Positions 16,679 to 25,700 of a stretch of 64,000 nt of DNA are shown piece by piece. The first letter of the stretch is position 1, and each line of letters starts with the position of its first letter. Origin of the DNA: Mycobacterium sp. D16Q13. Lineage in GTDB: Bacteria > Actinomycetota > Actinomycetes > Mycobacteriales > Mycobacteriaceae. The translations under genes were made by a program, and so were the position numbers. The stretch covers positions 1 through 64,000 of the forward strand of contig NZ_MAEW01000019.1 in the NCBI RefSeq assembly GCF_002013375.1, read 5' to 3'. The notes beneath the pieces are model-generated. The model was not told the origin of the DNA and searched no databases. It was given only the letters and a program-made list of their open reading frames with translations.

Positions 16679-19389
16679 TGCAGATCCCTGAACTCGATAG
16701 CACCATCCGGCTGGACTGTGATGTCCTGGTGATCGGTGGCGGAACCGCCGGGACCATGGCGGCACTGACGGCGGCTGAGAACGGTGCCCAGGTGATACTT
16801 CTGGAGAAGGCGCATGTGCGGCACTCCGGTGCGCTGGCAATGGGTATGGACGGTGTGAACAACGCAGTCATCCCCGGCAAGGCCGAACCGGAGGACTACG
16901 TCGCGGAGATCACCCGCGCCAACGACGGGATCGTGAATCAGCGCACTGTCTATCAAACCGCGACACGCGGATTCGCGATGGTACAGCGACTGGAACGCTA
17001 CGGGGTCAAGTTCGAGAAGGACGAGCACGGCGAGTACGCGGTGCGACGCGTGCATCGATCGGGCGCCTATGTGTTGCCGATGCCCGAGGGCAAGGACGTC
17101 AAGAAGGCGCTGTACCGCGTGCTGCGGCAGAAGTCGATGCGCGAGAAGATTCGCATCGAAAACCGGGTCATGCCCGTGCGGATCCTCACCGAAGACCTGG
17201 GTGCGGGAACCGACGGGATATCAAGGCGCCGTGCGATTGGCGCCGCGGGTTTCAACACCCGCACTGGTGAGTTCGTCACGGTCGGCGCGAAGGCGGTGAT
17301 TCTGGCGACCGGGCCATGTGGTCGCCTGGGTCTGCCGGCATCCGGGTATCTGTATGGCACCTACGAGAATCCGACGAACGCGGGGGACGGGTACGCCATG
17401 GCGTACCACGCCGGGGCCGAACTGTCGGGGATCGAGTGCTTCCAGATCAACCCGCTGATCAAGGATTACAACGGTCCGGCGTGCGCGTATGTGGCCAACC
17501 CCTTCGGCGGCTACCAGGTGAATGCGCAGGGGGAGCGTTTCGTCGACTCCGACTACTGGTCCGGCCAGATGATGGCGGAGGTCAAGAACGAAATCGAGTC
17601 CGCGCGCGGTCCCATCTATCTCAAGGTGACCCACTTGCCGGATGAGACGTTGACGGCGCTGGAGAGCATTCTGCACACTACCGAGCGCCCCACCCGTGGC
17701 ACGTTCCACGCCAATCGCGGGCATGATTACCGTACCCACGATATCGAGATGCATATCTCGGAGATCGGCTTGTGCAGTGGTCATTCCGCATCAGGGGTGT
17801 GGGTGGACGAGCATGCGCGCACCACGGTGCCGGGCTTGTACGCGGCCGGAGACCTGGCGTGCGTGCCGCACAACTACATGATCGGCGCCTTTGTGTACGG
17901 CGATCTGGCCGGGGAGCACGCGGCCTCGACACTCTCGAAAACACCCGCACCGCTGGAGTTCCCCGTTGACCAGGTCAAGGAGGCGCACGAGCTGATCTAC
18001 CGCCCGCTGCGCCATCCGGACGGCCCGCCGCAGCCTCAGGTCGAGTACAAGCTTCGCCGGTTCGTCAACGACTATGTGGCCCCGCCGAAGACGGCGGCCA
18101 AGTTATCGCTGGCCGTGCAGACATTCGAGCGGATGGCCGACGAGGTGAGCCAGATCGGTGCGCGTACCCCCCATGAGTTGATGCGGGCTGCCGAGGTGTC
18201 GTTCATCAGAGACTGTGCCGAGATGGCGGCGCGTTCGTCATTGACTCGCACCGAATCGAGGTGGGGTCTCTACCACGACAGGGCGGACCTCCCGGATCGT
18301 GACGACGTGAATTGGCGTTATCACTTGAACCTGCGCAAGACCGTCGACGGCGGCATGGACTTCGTGAAACGGCCCGTGGCACCGTATTTCGTTCCGGTTC
18401 CCGGTCTCGACGACCTGCCGTCAGGGGAGACCGATCCGATCCCGGTGCATCAGCCCGAACTGATGGGCGGGAAAGCGCCGGCCGCCCGGATCTCGAATGT
18501 CGTCGCCGCGGAAGCCGAACAGCCGCCGTCCCCGCGGATCGCCGCGGTGCTGTCGCTGGAGGCTCCCACCGTCGAGGAACTGCTGCAGTACCTCACCGAT
18601 GATGATCCGGGGGTGCGCCGCACCGCGATCGCAGCGCTCACCGAGCACATACCCGCGGGTTACGAGGATGCCTTGTTGAATGCGCTGGGGGACAGCGATG
18701 CGTCCGTGCGTCGTACTGCGGCCGATGGCGTACGGGAGCTCGTCGAGGTTCTCGAGGATCCTGCAGCGATCCGTGATCACGTCAGCGCGCCCGACCCCCT
18801 GGTGCGCAGTACCGCGCTGTATGTGGCGAGTGCCCGGAAGGTCGGTGATCCTGCCGCTTATGTGGCGGCCGTGCGCGACTCCGATCATCGAGTCCGCATC
18901 GAAGCCGTACGCGCACTGGTGTCGGTGGACGATGCGGTGTCCATTGCCACCGCCGCCGCCGATGAGAACCGCGAGGTACGCATCGCCGTAGCCAATGGGC
19001 TAGCGAAGTTGGCAGCCGGCGCTTCGGCGGTTCGGGTGCTGGTGCGTGATCGTGATCCGCTGGTGCGGGCAGCGGCGTTGACGGCCGTGGGTGCGCTGGG
19101 GGTCGACGACCAGATCCTCGATGCCGTCGAGGAGGCACTGAAGGCTCCGGCCTGGCAGATCCGTCAGGGTGCGGTACGCGCCTTGGCCGGAGCGCGTCCG
19201 GGGCAGGCTGTACCGCCGCTGGCGCGGGCGCTGGACGATCCGCATCTGGATGTCCGCAAGTCGGCCGTGTTGAGTCTGAGCCAATGGGCCTCGACGGAGC
19301 CCTCCGTTCGTGACGCACTGACCGGCGCGCTGCAAGATGGTGATGCGGATGTGAGAGCCTATGCGCGACAGGCACTTGCGGCCGGCTGA
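16678..19389 (+). CDS. AprA/FrdA-like FAD oxidoreductase fused to HEAT repeats
   Basis: A 903-residue protein with no signal peptide, so cytoplasmic. Residues 1-600 form a succinate dehydrogenase/fumarate reductase-type flavoprotein: FAD motif CDVLVIGGGTAGTMAAL near 13, EKAHVRHSGALAMG, the VILATGPCGRLG stretch near 205, and GLYAAGDLACVPHNYMIGAF near 388. The blocks ARSSLTRTESRWGLYHDRADLP near 525 recall the alpha subunit of APS reductase. Residues 620-903 are repeated helical pairs (DDDPGVRRTAIAAL, DSDASVRRTAADGV, DRDPLVRAAALTAV, DPHLDVRKSAVLSL), that is, HEAT/PBS-lyase-like repeats. With the AprB-like ferredoxin of the same operon it probably forms a two-subunit redox enzyme. Substrate unknown. 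Confidence 0.9.
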   Translation: MQIPELDSTIRLDCDVLVIGGGTAGTMAALTAAENGAQVILLEKAHVRHSGALAMGMDGVNNAVIPGKAEPEDYVAEITRANDGIVNQRTVYQTATRGFAMVQRLERYGVKFEKDEHGEYAVRRVHRSGAYVLPMPEGKDVKKALYRVLRQKSMREKIRIENRVMPVRILTEDLGAGTDGISRRRAIGAAGFNTRTGEFVTVGAKAVILATGPCGRLGLPASGYLYGTYENPTNAGDGYAMAYHAGAELSGIECFQINPLIKDYNGPACAYVANPFGGYQVNAQGERFVDSDYWSGQMMAEVKNEIESARGPIYLKVTHLPDETLTALESILHTTERPTRGTFHANRGHDYRTHDIEMHISEIGLCSGHSASGVWVDEHARTTVPGLYAAGDLACVPHNYMIGAFVYGDLAGEHAASTLSKTPAPLEFPVDQVKEAHELIYRPLRHPDGPPQPQVEYKLRRFVNDYVAPPKTAAKLSLAVQTFERMADEVSQIGARTPHELMRAAEVSFIRDCAEMAARSSLTRTESRWGLYHDRADLPDRDDVNWRYHLNLRKTVDGGMDFVKRPVAPYFVPVPGLDDLPSGETDPIPVHQPELMGGKAPAARISNVVAAEAEQPPSPRIAAVLSLEAPTVEELLQYLTDDDPGVRRTAIAALTEHIPAGYEDALLNALGDSDASVRRTAADGVRELVEVLEDPAAIRDHVSAPDPLVRSTALYVASARKVGDPAAYVAAVRDSDHRVRIEAVRALVSVDDAVSIATAAADENREVRIAVANGLAKLAAGASAVRVLVRDRDPLVRAAALTAVGALGVDDQILDAVEEALKAPAWQIRQGAVRALAGARPGQAVPPLARALDDPHLDVRKSAVLSLSQWASTEPSVRDALTGALQDGDADVRAYARQALAAG

Positions 19390-19464
19390 CAGGAACGCCG
19401 AAGCACACTAGATGGGGCCTGGCAACGTGGCGGAGGTCATGTTACGGGCGGGTACCAGGGCCAC

Positions 19465-19483
19465 TTAGCATAGGCTAGGCTTA
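19465..19483 (+). promoter_or_regulatory. IdeR-like iron box upstream of mbtI
   Basis: TTAGCATAGGCTAGGCTTA agrees with the IdeR consensus at 14 of 19 positions by hand count, and ends 5 bases before the GTG start of mbtI. If both calls are right, the mRNA leader is very short or absent, or the true start is the ATG at 19498. Confidence 0.65.
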
Positions 19484-19488
19484 CTCAG

Positions 19489-20850
19489 GTGTCGAAGATG
19501 AGTACGGTCGTAGATCCCGATACCGGCGCCCAGACCTGGGTTTCTGTGCAGGAGGGGCTGCCGGACGGTTTTGCGCCGGCCGACCTCGCCAGTGTTCTCG
19601 CGCAGGAAATCCCCGAGCGCAGCGGCGATGAATACCTGATTTACGAACGTGACGGCGAATGGGTGCTCGCCATCGGCGCCCGCGCCTCCGTCGAACTCGA
19701 CAGCGACGGACTGCGCATCATCCGCGACGGAGCTGTGGAGAAACGCGGTTGGTCCGGGCACCCCGGCGCCGCCCTCGAACGAGCGGTGAACGAGATCTCC
19801 GACGGCGTGCATCGCGCCTTCGGCTGGGTCGCCTTTGAGTTCGGCACGTACCGCTTTGGCCTGCAGCACCGGCTGACCCCGGGTACTCCGATGGCGCGGG
19901 TTTTCGTCCCCCGGGCGGAGGTCGTGATTACCGCCGACGGAGTGTCGGTCTGCGAAGAGAGCTATGTCGACGAGATTAGGCGGGTGCTCGATCAGGGTGC
20001 CCCCGCGGTGCCGGTACCGGCGTCGATCGACCTGGCTCCGGACCCATCCGACTACCGCGGCCGCGTGGGCATCGCCACCGCCGAGATCCGATCGGGTCTG
20101 TACCACAAGGTGATTCTGTCGCGGCGCGTGGAAGTGCCGTTCGCCATGGACTTTCCGTCCACCTACCGCCTGGGCCGCCAGAACAACACGCCGGTCCGCT
20201 CGTTCCTGTTGCGGCTCGGTGGCATTCGTGCCCTCGGCTACAGCCCCGAACTTGTCGCGGCCGTCGAGGCCGACGGAACCGTCATCACGCAGCCGTTGGC
20301 TGGAACCCGCGCGTTCGGCCGGGGTGAGGACGCAGACCGGGTGGCGCGCGACGATCTGGAGTCGAATGCCAAAGAGATTGTGGAGCATGCGATTTCCGTG
20401 CGCAGCTCACTCGCCGAGCTTGCCGAGGTGGCCGAATCGGGCAGCACGAAGGTGACCGACTTCATGACCGTGCGTGAGCGCGGCAGCGTGCAACATCTGG
20501 GATCGACCGTCAGTGGAGAGCTGAGCGCCGGGATGACGAGGATGGATGCGCTGGAGGCGCTCTTCCCCGCGGTGACCGCCTCGGGTATCCCCAAGGCCGA
20601 GGGCGTTGACGCCATCCTTCGGCTCGACGATCACCCACGCGGTCTCTACTCGGGCGCGGTGGTGATGATGTCCCCGGATGGCGGACTGGACGCGGCGCTG
20701 ACACTGCGTTCGGCCTACGAGCAGGATGGGCACACCTGGCTGCGCGCGGGCGCGGGCATCATCGAGGCGTCGACACCCGATCGGGAGTTCGAGGAGACCT
20801 GCGAGAAGCTTGGCAGTATCGCCCCGTACGTGATCAAACGCGAGGCATAA
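19489..20850 (+). CDS. mbtI: Salicylate synthase MbtI
   Basis: Chorismate-utilising enzyme that makes salicylate, the first step of mycobactin synthesis. The 453-residue length is that of MbtI (about 450). Family blocks are visible: GLYHKVILSRRVEVP, FLLRLGGIRALGYSPELVA, VITQPLAGTRAFG near 265, the SNAKEIVEHAISV stretch near 290, HLGSTVSGEL and FPAVTASGIPKAEGV near 365, and the closing DREFEETCEKLGSI. The annotated start is GTG; an ATG three codons in (19498) is equally possible. An IdeR-like box overlaps the promoter. A strong hairpin follows the gene, and mbtA faces it on the other strand. Confidence 0.93.
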   Translation: MSKMSTVVDPDTGAQTWVSVQEGLPDGFAPADLASVLAQEIPERSGDEYLIYERDGEWVLAIGARASVELDSDGLRIIRDGAVEKRGWSGHPGAALERAVNEISDGVHRAFGWVAFEFGTYRFGLQHRLTPGTPMARVFVPRAEVVITADGVSVCEESYVDEIRRVLDQGAPAVPVPASIDLAPDPSDYRGRVGIATAEIRSGLYHKVILSRRVEVPFAMDFPSTYRLGRQNNTPVRSFLLRLGGIRALGYSPELVAAVEADGTVITQPLAGTRAFGRGEDADRVARDDLESNAKEIVEHAISVRSSLAELAEVAESGSTKVTDFMTVRERGSVQHLGSTVSGELSAGMTRMDALEALFPAVTASGIPKAEGVDAILRLDDHPRGLYSGAVVMMSPDGGLDAALTLRSAYEQDGHTWLRAGAGIIEASTPDREFEETCEKLGSIAPYVIKREA

Positions 20851-20876
20851 CCTCCGCGCTGCCAACACATGGCGTT

Positions 20877-20906
20877 AACCGGGGCCCCTTAGGGGCCCCG
20901 GTTTTT
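20877..20906. terminator. Bidirectional-looking intrinsic terminator between mbtI and mbtA
   Basis: A perfect 12-base stem (AACCGGGGCCCC, loop TTA, GGGGCCCCGGTT) followed by a T run on the plus strand and preceded by AA on the minus strand. It lies 26 bases after mbtI and 32 bases past the end of mbtA, so it can stop both convergent transcripts. Confidence 0.85.
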
Positions 20907-20938
20907 GCGATTCGGCTCAGGGCCGAACGTGTCGAGGC

Positions 20939-22603
20939 TTAGCTCGTCAAGGAGGTCATCAGGGCGCGTTTGTCGATCTTGCCCACCGCGGTGAGGGGAA
21001 GTGACGGAACCGCCACCAGCTTGTCCACGCGCGAGTGTGTCGCGGCGCCGCGCTCCTGAAGGTGTTGGTTGAGCTCCGCGGCCGTCACCGGTTTGCCATT
21101 GAAAACGATTGCTGCACAGACAATCTCGCCCAAGTACTGATCGGGCAGGCCGATTGCGGCGGCTGCGTAGACGGCGGGATGTGTTTGTAGGTGCGATTCG
21201 AGATCCAGTGCGGCGATGGATTCGCCGCCGCGCAGGATGACGTCCTTGATGCGGCCGGTGACTTCCAGATAGCCATCGGGCAGCGCGCGCACGCGATCAC
21301 CGCTGCGGTAGAAACCGTCGCCGGTGAAGGACCGCATGTTGTCCGCCTCGGCGCGGTAGTACCCGTTCAGTGTGTACGGTCCACGCACCAGCAATTCGCC
21401 CGCTTCACCGGCGGCGACCTCGGCGCCGTCCTCGCCCACAATGCGAACCTCGTCGGCCTCGCATATGGGCCGGCCCTGGGTGTTGTCGAGGATGTCCGCC
21501 GGATCGCCTGGGCGCGTGAGGCATAACAGGCCCTCGGCCATGCCGAATACCTGCTGCAGGCCCGGGGTGAGTGATTCCCTTACCGCGCGTGCGTCCTGGG
21601 CTCCGAGCTTCGCGCCGCCGACCTGGAGCAGTCGTAGTGATTCCGGCAGCACAGGTTCCCATGCTGTGGCCTGTGCCCACAGCTGGGCAAGTGAGGGCAC
21701 GAGCGCTGTTACCGACACGCGATGCCGGGCGATGGTCTCAAATGCCGACTCTGGGCTTGGGTCTGAAAGGAAAACCGTGGTGGCACCCGTGCTGATGGCG
21801 CCGATGAGACCCGGGCAGGCCAGTGGGAAGTTGTGGCCGGCGGGCAGCGCGACGAGATAGACATCGTCCTCGGTGAGGCCGCACACCTGTGCCGCCCGGG
21901 TGGCGTTGTAGACGTAGTCCTCGTGGGTGCGGGGGATGAGTTTGGGTGCCGCGGTGGTGCCCCCTGAGACCAGTAGTAGCGCGGGGGTGTCGGTGTGTGC
22001 GGCCGGTAGGTCACCTTGAACCTCAACGGTTTCCAGCAGAGTTGACCATGCGGCAAAGCGCTCCGAGTCGCCCGAAGGAATCTCGCCGTCGATCACGATG
22101 TGGCGCAGGCACGCGTGCTGTGCGGACAGCTCGACGGCCAGTGCGCGGTAGTCGAACCCGCCGGCGGAATCGGCGATCACCAACGCGACGGCACCGGACA
22201 CGTCGATGAAATGAGACAGCTCCGCGGCCCGGTGTCCCGGCAGGCACATGATCGGTATCGCACCCGCACGCATCAAGCCGAAGAACGCGACGGCGAAGGA
22301 TGCCCGGTTGGGAAGCTGAAGCAGTACGCGGTCGCCGGGGGCAATGCCGAGCCGGACGAGTGCATGTGCGGCACGGTCGGCGGCCATGTCGAGCTCGCGG
22401 TACGTCATCGCACCGTGTTCGTCGATGACGGCGGGATGATCGGCTCGTCTGGCGGCGGCCGTTCGGAGCAGGGACTCCACTGTCCTTCCGGTCCAGTACC
22501 CGGCCGTGCGGTACGCATCGGCGCGCGCCGTGGGGAAAGGGACAAAACCTTCCACTGGGCTCTTCGTAGCCGAAGCGGTAGGGGTTGTTGTGGCCTGTGT
22601 CAT
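20939..22603 (-). CDS. mbtA: Salicyl-AMP ligase MbtA
   Basis: Adenylates salicylate and loads it on the aryl carrier domain of MbtB. The 554-residue ANL-superfamily protein has the phosphate-binding loop LLLVSGGTTAAPKLIPRTHEDY near residue 205, QVFGMAEGLLCLTR near 345 (the aryl-acid ligase type with small residues), YRSGDRVR near 435, GRIKDVILRGGE near 453 and the catalytic lysine motif LPLTAVGKIDKRAL at the end. The N-terminal GFVPFPTARADAYRTAGYW is typical of DhbE/EntE/MbtA ligases. It is divergent from mbtF across an iron-box promoter and convergent with mbtI. MbtB itself is not in the window. Confidence 0.93.
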   Translation of the reverse strand: MTQATTTPTASATKSPVEGFVPFPTARADAYRTAGYWTGRTVESLLRTAAARRADHPAVIDEHGAMTYRELDMAADRAAHALVRLGIAPGDRVLLQLPNRASFAVAFFGLMRAGAIPIMCLPGHRAAELSHFIDVSGAVALVIADSAGGFDYRALAVELSAQHACLRHIVIDGEIPSGDSERFAAWSTLLETVEVQGDLPAAHTDTPALLLVSGGTTAAPKLIPRTHEDYVYNATRAAQVCGLTEDDVYLVALPAGHNFPLACPGLIGAISTGATTVFLSDPSPESAFETIARHRVSVTALVPSLAQLWAQATAWEPVLPESLRLLQVGGAKLGAQDARAVRESLTPGLQQVFGMAEGLLCLTRPGDPADILDNTQGRPICEADEVRIVGEDGAEVAAGEAGELLVRGPYTLNGYYRAEADNMRSFTGDGFYRSGDRVRALPDGYLEVTGRIKDVILRGGESIAALDLESHLQTHPAVYAAAAIGLPDQYLGEIVCAAIVFNGKPVTAAELNQHLQERGAATHSRVDKLVAVPSLPLTAVGKIDKRALMTSLTS

Positions 22604-22657
22604 CGCAGCTCCTCGTGGGTGACCCCTCGCAGTCTAGATAGGGTAGCCTCCTCACAG

Positions 22658-22676
22658 TTAGGGCAGCCTGTACTAA
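22658..22676 (+). promoter_or_regulatory. IdeR-like iron box in the divergent mbtA/mbtF promoter
   Basis: TTAGGGCAGCCTGTACTAA agrees with the IdeR consensus at 14 of 19 positions by hand count. It lies 54 bases from the mbtA start and 26 from the chosen mbtF start, so one site could control both. A weaker TAGGGTAGCC stretch at 22639-22648 may be a second half-box on the mbtA side. Confidence 0.65.
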
Positions 22677-22702
22677 GAGTGAAAACGCGAGGTGAGATCG
22701 AG

Positions 22703-25700
22703 TTGCGCACCGTGAGCGAGGGCGACGTCGAGGTGGGCGTCACCAGCGAAAGGGCGTCGGTAGGCCTCGATTCTGATGCCGCGCCGGCGCTGTCCGCGGG
22801 GCAGCACCGCATCTGGTTCGCCCATGGGGTGACGCCCGCACTGATGAATCTGTGCCGGTCGTACCGGCTCAGCGGTGAGGTGGACATCGAGAGGCTGCGC
22901 GCCGCGGTGACCGCGGTGGTGGCCCGCCACGAGATTTTGCGCACGACGTTTCGCGCCGGTACCGACGGTGATCCGGTCGCCGTGTTGCACGATGACCTGC
23001 CTGCCCGATGGGTCGAGCACGATGTGTCCGAGCTAGCGGGCACCGCGCAACAGCTCCGGCTAGGCGTACTGGCACAGCGCGAATTCGGAACCCCTTTCGA
23101 CCTCACCGTGGAATCGCCGCTGCGTCTCACGGTCATCCGCACGGGCGCAGCCGAACACATCATGCTCGTCGTCGCGCACCGCATCGCGTGGGACGACGAC
23201 TCGTGGTCGGTCTTCCTTGCCGACCTGACCACCGCCTACGTGCACAGCGCGATCACGGCGCCGCCGCCGGGCCGACCACCACTGGGTGGGACCGATGGGG
23301 CCGATCTCGACTACTGGCGCGAGGAGCTGTCCAATCCTCCTGAACCGCTGGAGCTTCCGGGGGCCAACGGTTCGGTTGTGACGACCGACTGGAAGGCCGC
23401 ACGCGCTACCGCGCGCCTTTCCGCGTCGGTCATGAGTCGTGTCGAGCAACTGGCTCACGAGGCCAACACCACACCGTATGTGGTGTTGTTAGCCGCGTAT
23501 TCGGCACTGCTGCATCGGTATACGCACGCCGAGGACTTCTTGGTGGCCGCGCCCGTGCCCACCCGCGACGCTGATACGCAGGGCGGGATCGGACACTTTG
23601 GGCACACCATCGCCCTGCGGATGCGACCGCGCAGTGATGAAAGCTTCCGCGACCTTCTGGAGCACGCCCGTCTGACCACTCTGAAGGGGTTCGCGCATCA
23701 GCGAGTCAGCCTTGACCGCGTGATCCCGCGCGTAGGTTTCGCGATGGGCGCCGACTCTGCTTCCCGGTTCTGTCCGCCCGGAATCCACTGTGAACGTGCC
23801 TCGTGGGAAGGTCAGGTGGCGTACGTGCCACTCGGCCTGAGGATCGAGACCGCCCCCGAGGGGGCCGATGTCGTGGCCGAGTATCTGGTCGACGTGCTGG
23901 ACGAGCGGTTGACCGTGCAGCTACTTCGCCACTTCGCCAACCTGCTCGACTCTGCTCTCGCCGATCCGGACCGCCCGCTGGGCGGCCTGGATCTCATGGA
24001 CGGGCGGGAAGCCCAGTGGCTGTGGGAGGTGTCCTCCGGGGAACAGTTCGAGGCGGAGCCGACTACCCTCGGCGAGCTCGTAGCCGCCCGTGCGGCCGCG
24101 CAGCCGGATGCCACCGCGCTCGTCTACGAGGGCCGACACTACTCCTACCGGGAAACCAATGAGCTGGCGAATCGGTTGGCGCACTGGATCATGGGACAGG
24201 GGATCGGTACCGAAGATCGCGTCGCGGTGCTCCTGGACAAGTCACCGGAGTTGATCATCACCGCGCTCGCGATCGCCAAGGCTGGCGCGGTGTATCTGCC
24301 TGTCGACCCCGCGTATCCCGCCGATCGCATCGCGCACATTCTCAGCGATGCGCAGCCGAGGCTGGTCATCAGGGAGCCGGTGACGGGTATCGGGCAGTTC
24401 GATGCCCGTGAGCCGGTCGACGCCGATCGGGTACGGCCGCTGACCGCCGACAATGCTGCCTATCTCATCTACACATCGGGCTCGACGGGCCTGCCCAAGG
24501 GTGTGACGGTCACGCATCGTCCGCTGACCGAGTACTTCAACTGGTTCCGTGCCGAGTATCGGGTCAGTGGATCCGATCGGGTGCTGCAGGTGGCCTCGCC
24601 GAGCTTCGACGTATCGGTGGGCGAGATTTTCGGCATCCTCAGTTGTGGTGGCCGGCTGGTTATTCCGCGTCCTGGCGGACTCGGTGACGTCGCGTACCTG
24701 ACTGAACTGTTGAACAACGAGGCAGTGACCTCGATGCATATGGTGCCCTCGTTGCTCGGTCTAGTCCTGTCGCTGCCGGGAGTCACGCAGTGGAAGTCGC
24801 TACGTCGGGTGCCGGTGGGCGGCGAGGCGTTGCCGGGGCCGGTCGCGGACAAGTTCCACGCCACCTTCGATGCATCGCTGCACAATTTCTACGGTCCCAC
24901 CGAGACCGTTATCAACGCCTCGCGGTACAAGGTTCGCGGAATCCAGGGGACGCGGACAGTGCCGATCGGTACTCCGAAGATCAATACGCAGATGCACATT
25001 CTGGATGAGGCGCTGCGACCGGTGCCGGTGGGAGTCATCGGCGAGATCTATATCGGCGGAACGCATGTGGCGCGTGGATATCATCGGGCCGCCGGCCTTA
25101 CCGCGCAGCGCTTCATCGCCGACCCCTTCGTTCCCGGGCGGCGGATGTACCGGTCCGGCGACCTTGCGCGGCGCAACGCGAACGGCGACATCGAGTTCGT
25201 GGGTCGCGCCGACGAACAGGTGAAGATCCGTGGGTTCCGCATCGAACTCGGCGAGATTGCCTCGGCCATCGAGGTGGACCCGAGCGTCGGTCAGGCGCTC
25301 GTGGTGGTTGATGAGCCGCCGCACGTCGGCAAGCGTCTCGTTGCCTACCTGACGCCAGTGGGCGGACATGTGGTCGACATCGACCGAATCCGCGCCAGGA
25401 TTTCAGCGGCCTTGCCCGACTTCATGATTCCCGCGGCGTATGTCGTGCTCGACGAGATGCCCATCACGCCGCACGGCAAGATCAACAAGGATGCCCTGCC
25501 TGCACCGGAGATCGGCTCCGTCACCGCGCGCCGCGAGCCGGAAACCGCAACCCAGCGACAGGTGGCCGCCCTCTTCACACGGCTGCTCGGCATCGCGAGC
25601 GTGGGAGCGGACGACTCATTCGTCGACCTTGGCGGCCATTCGCTGCTGGCGAGCAAGCTCTCGGCGGCGATCCTGACCGAGTGCGGAGTCGGGATCGACA

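Noticed and set aside
20877..20906. Considering the GC-rich hairpin near mbtI as a riboswitch
   Set aside because: It is a simple perfect stem with a 3-base loop and T run after a stop codon, which is a terminator between convergent genes.
22100..22702. Upstream extension of the mbtF reading frame by 201 codons
   Set aside because: It runs antisense through mbtA and the iron-box promoter. Homology to MbtF begins only after 22703, and a ribosome-binding site is present there.
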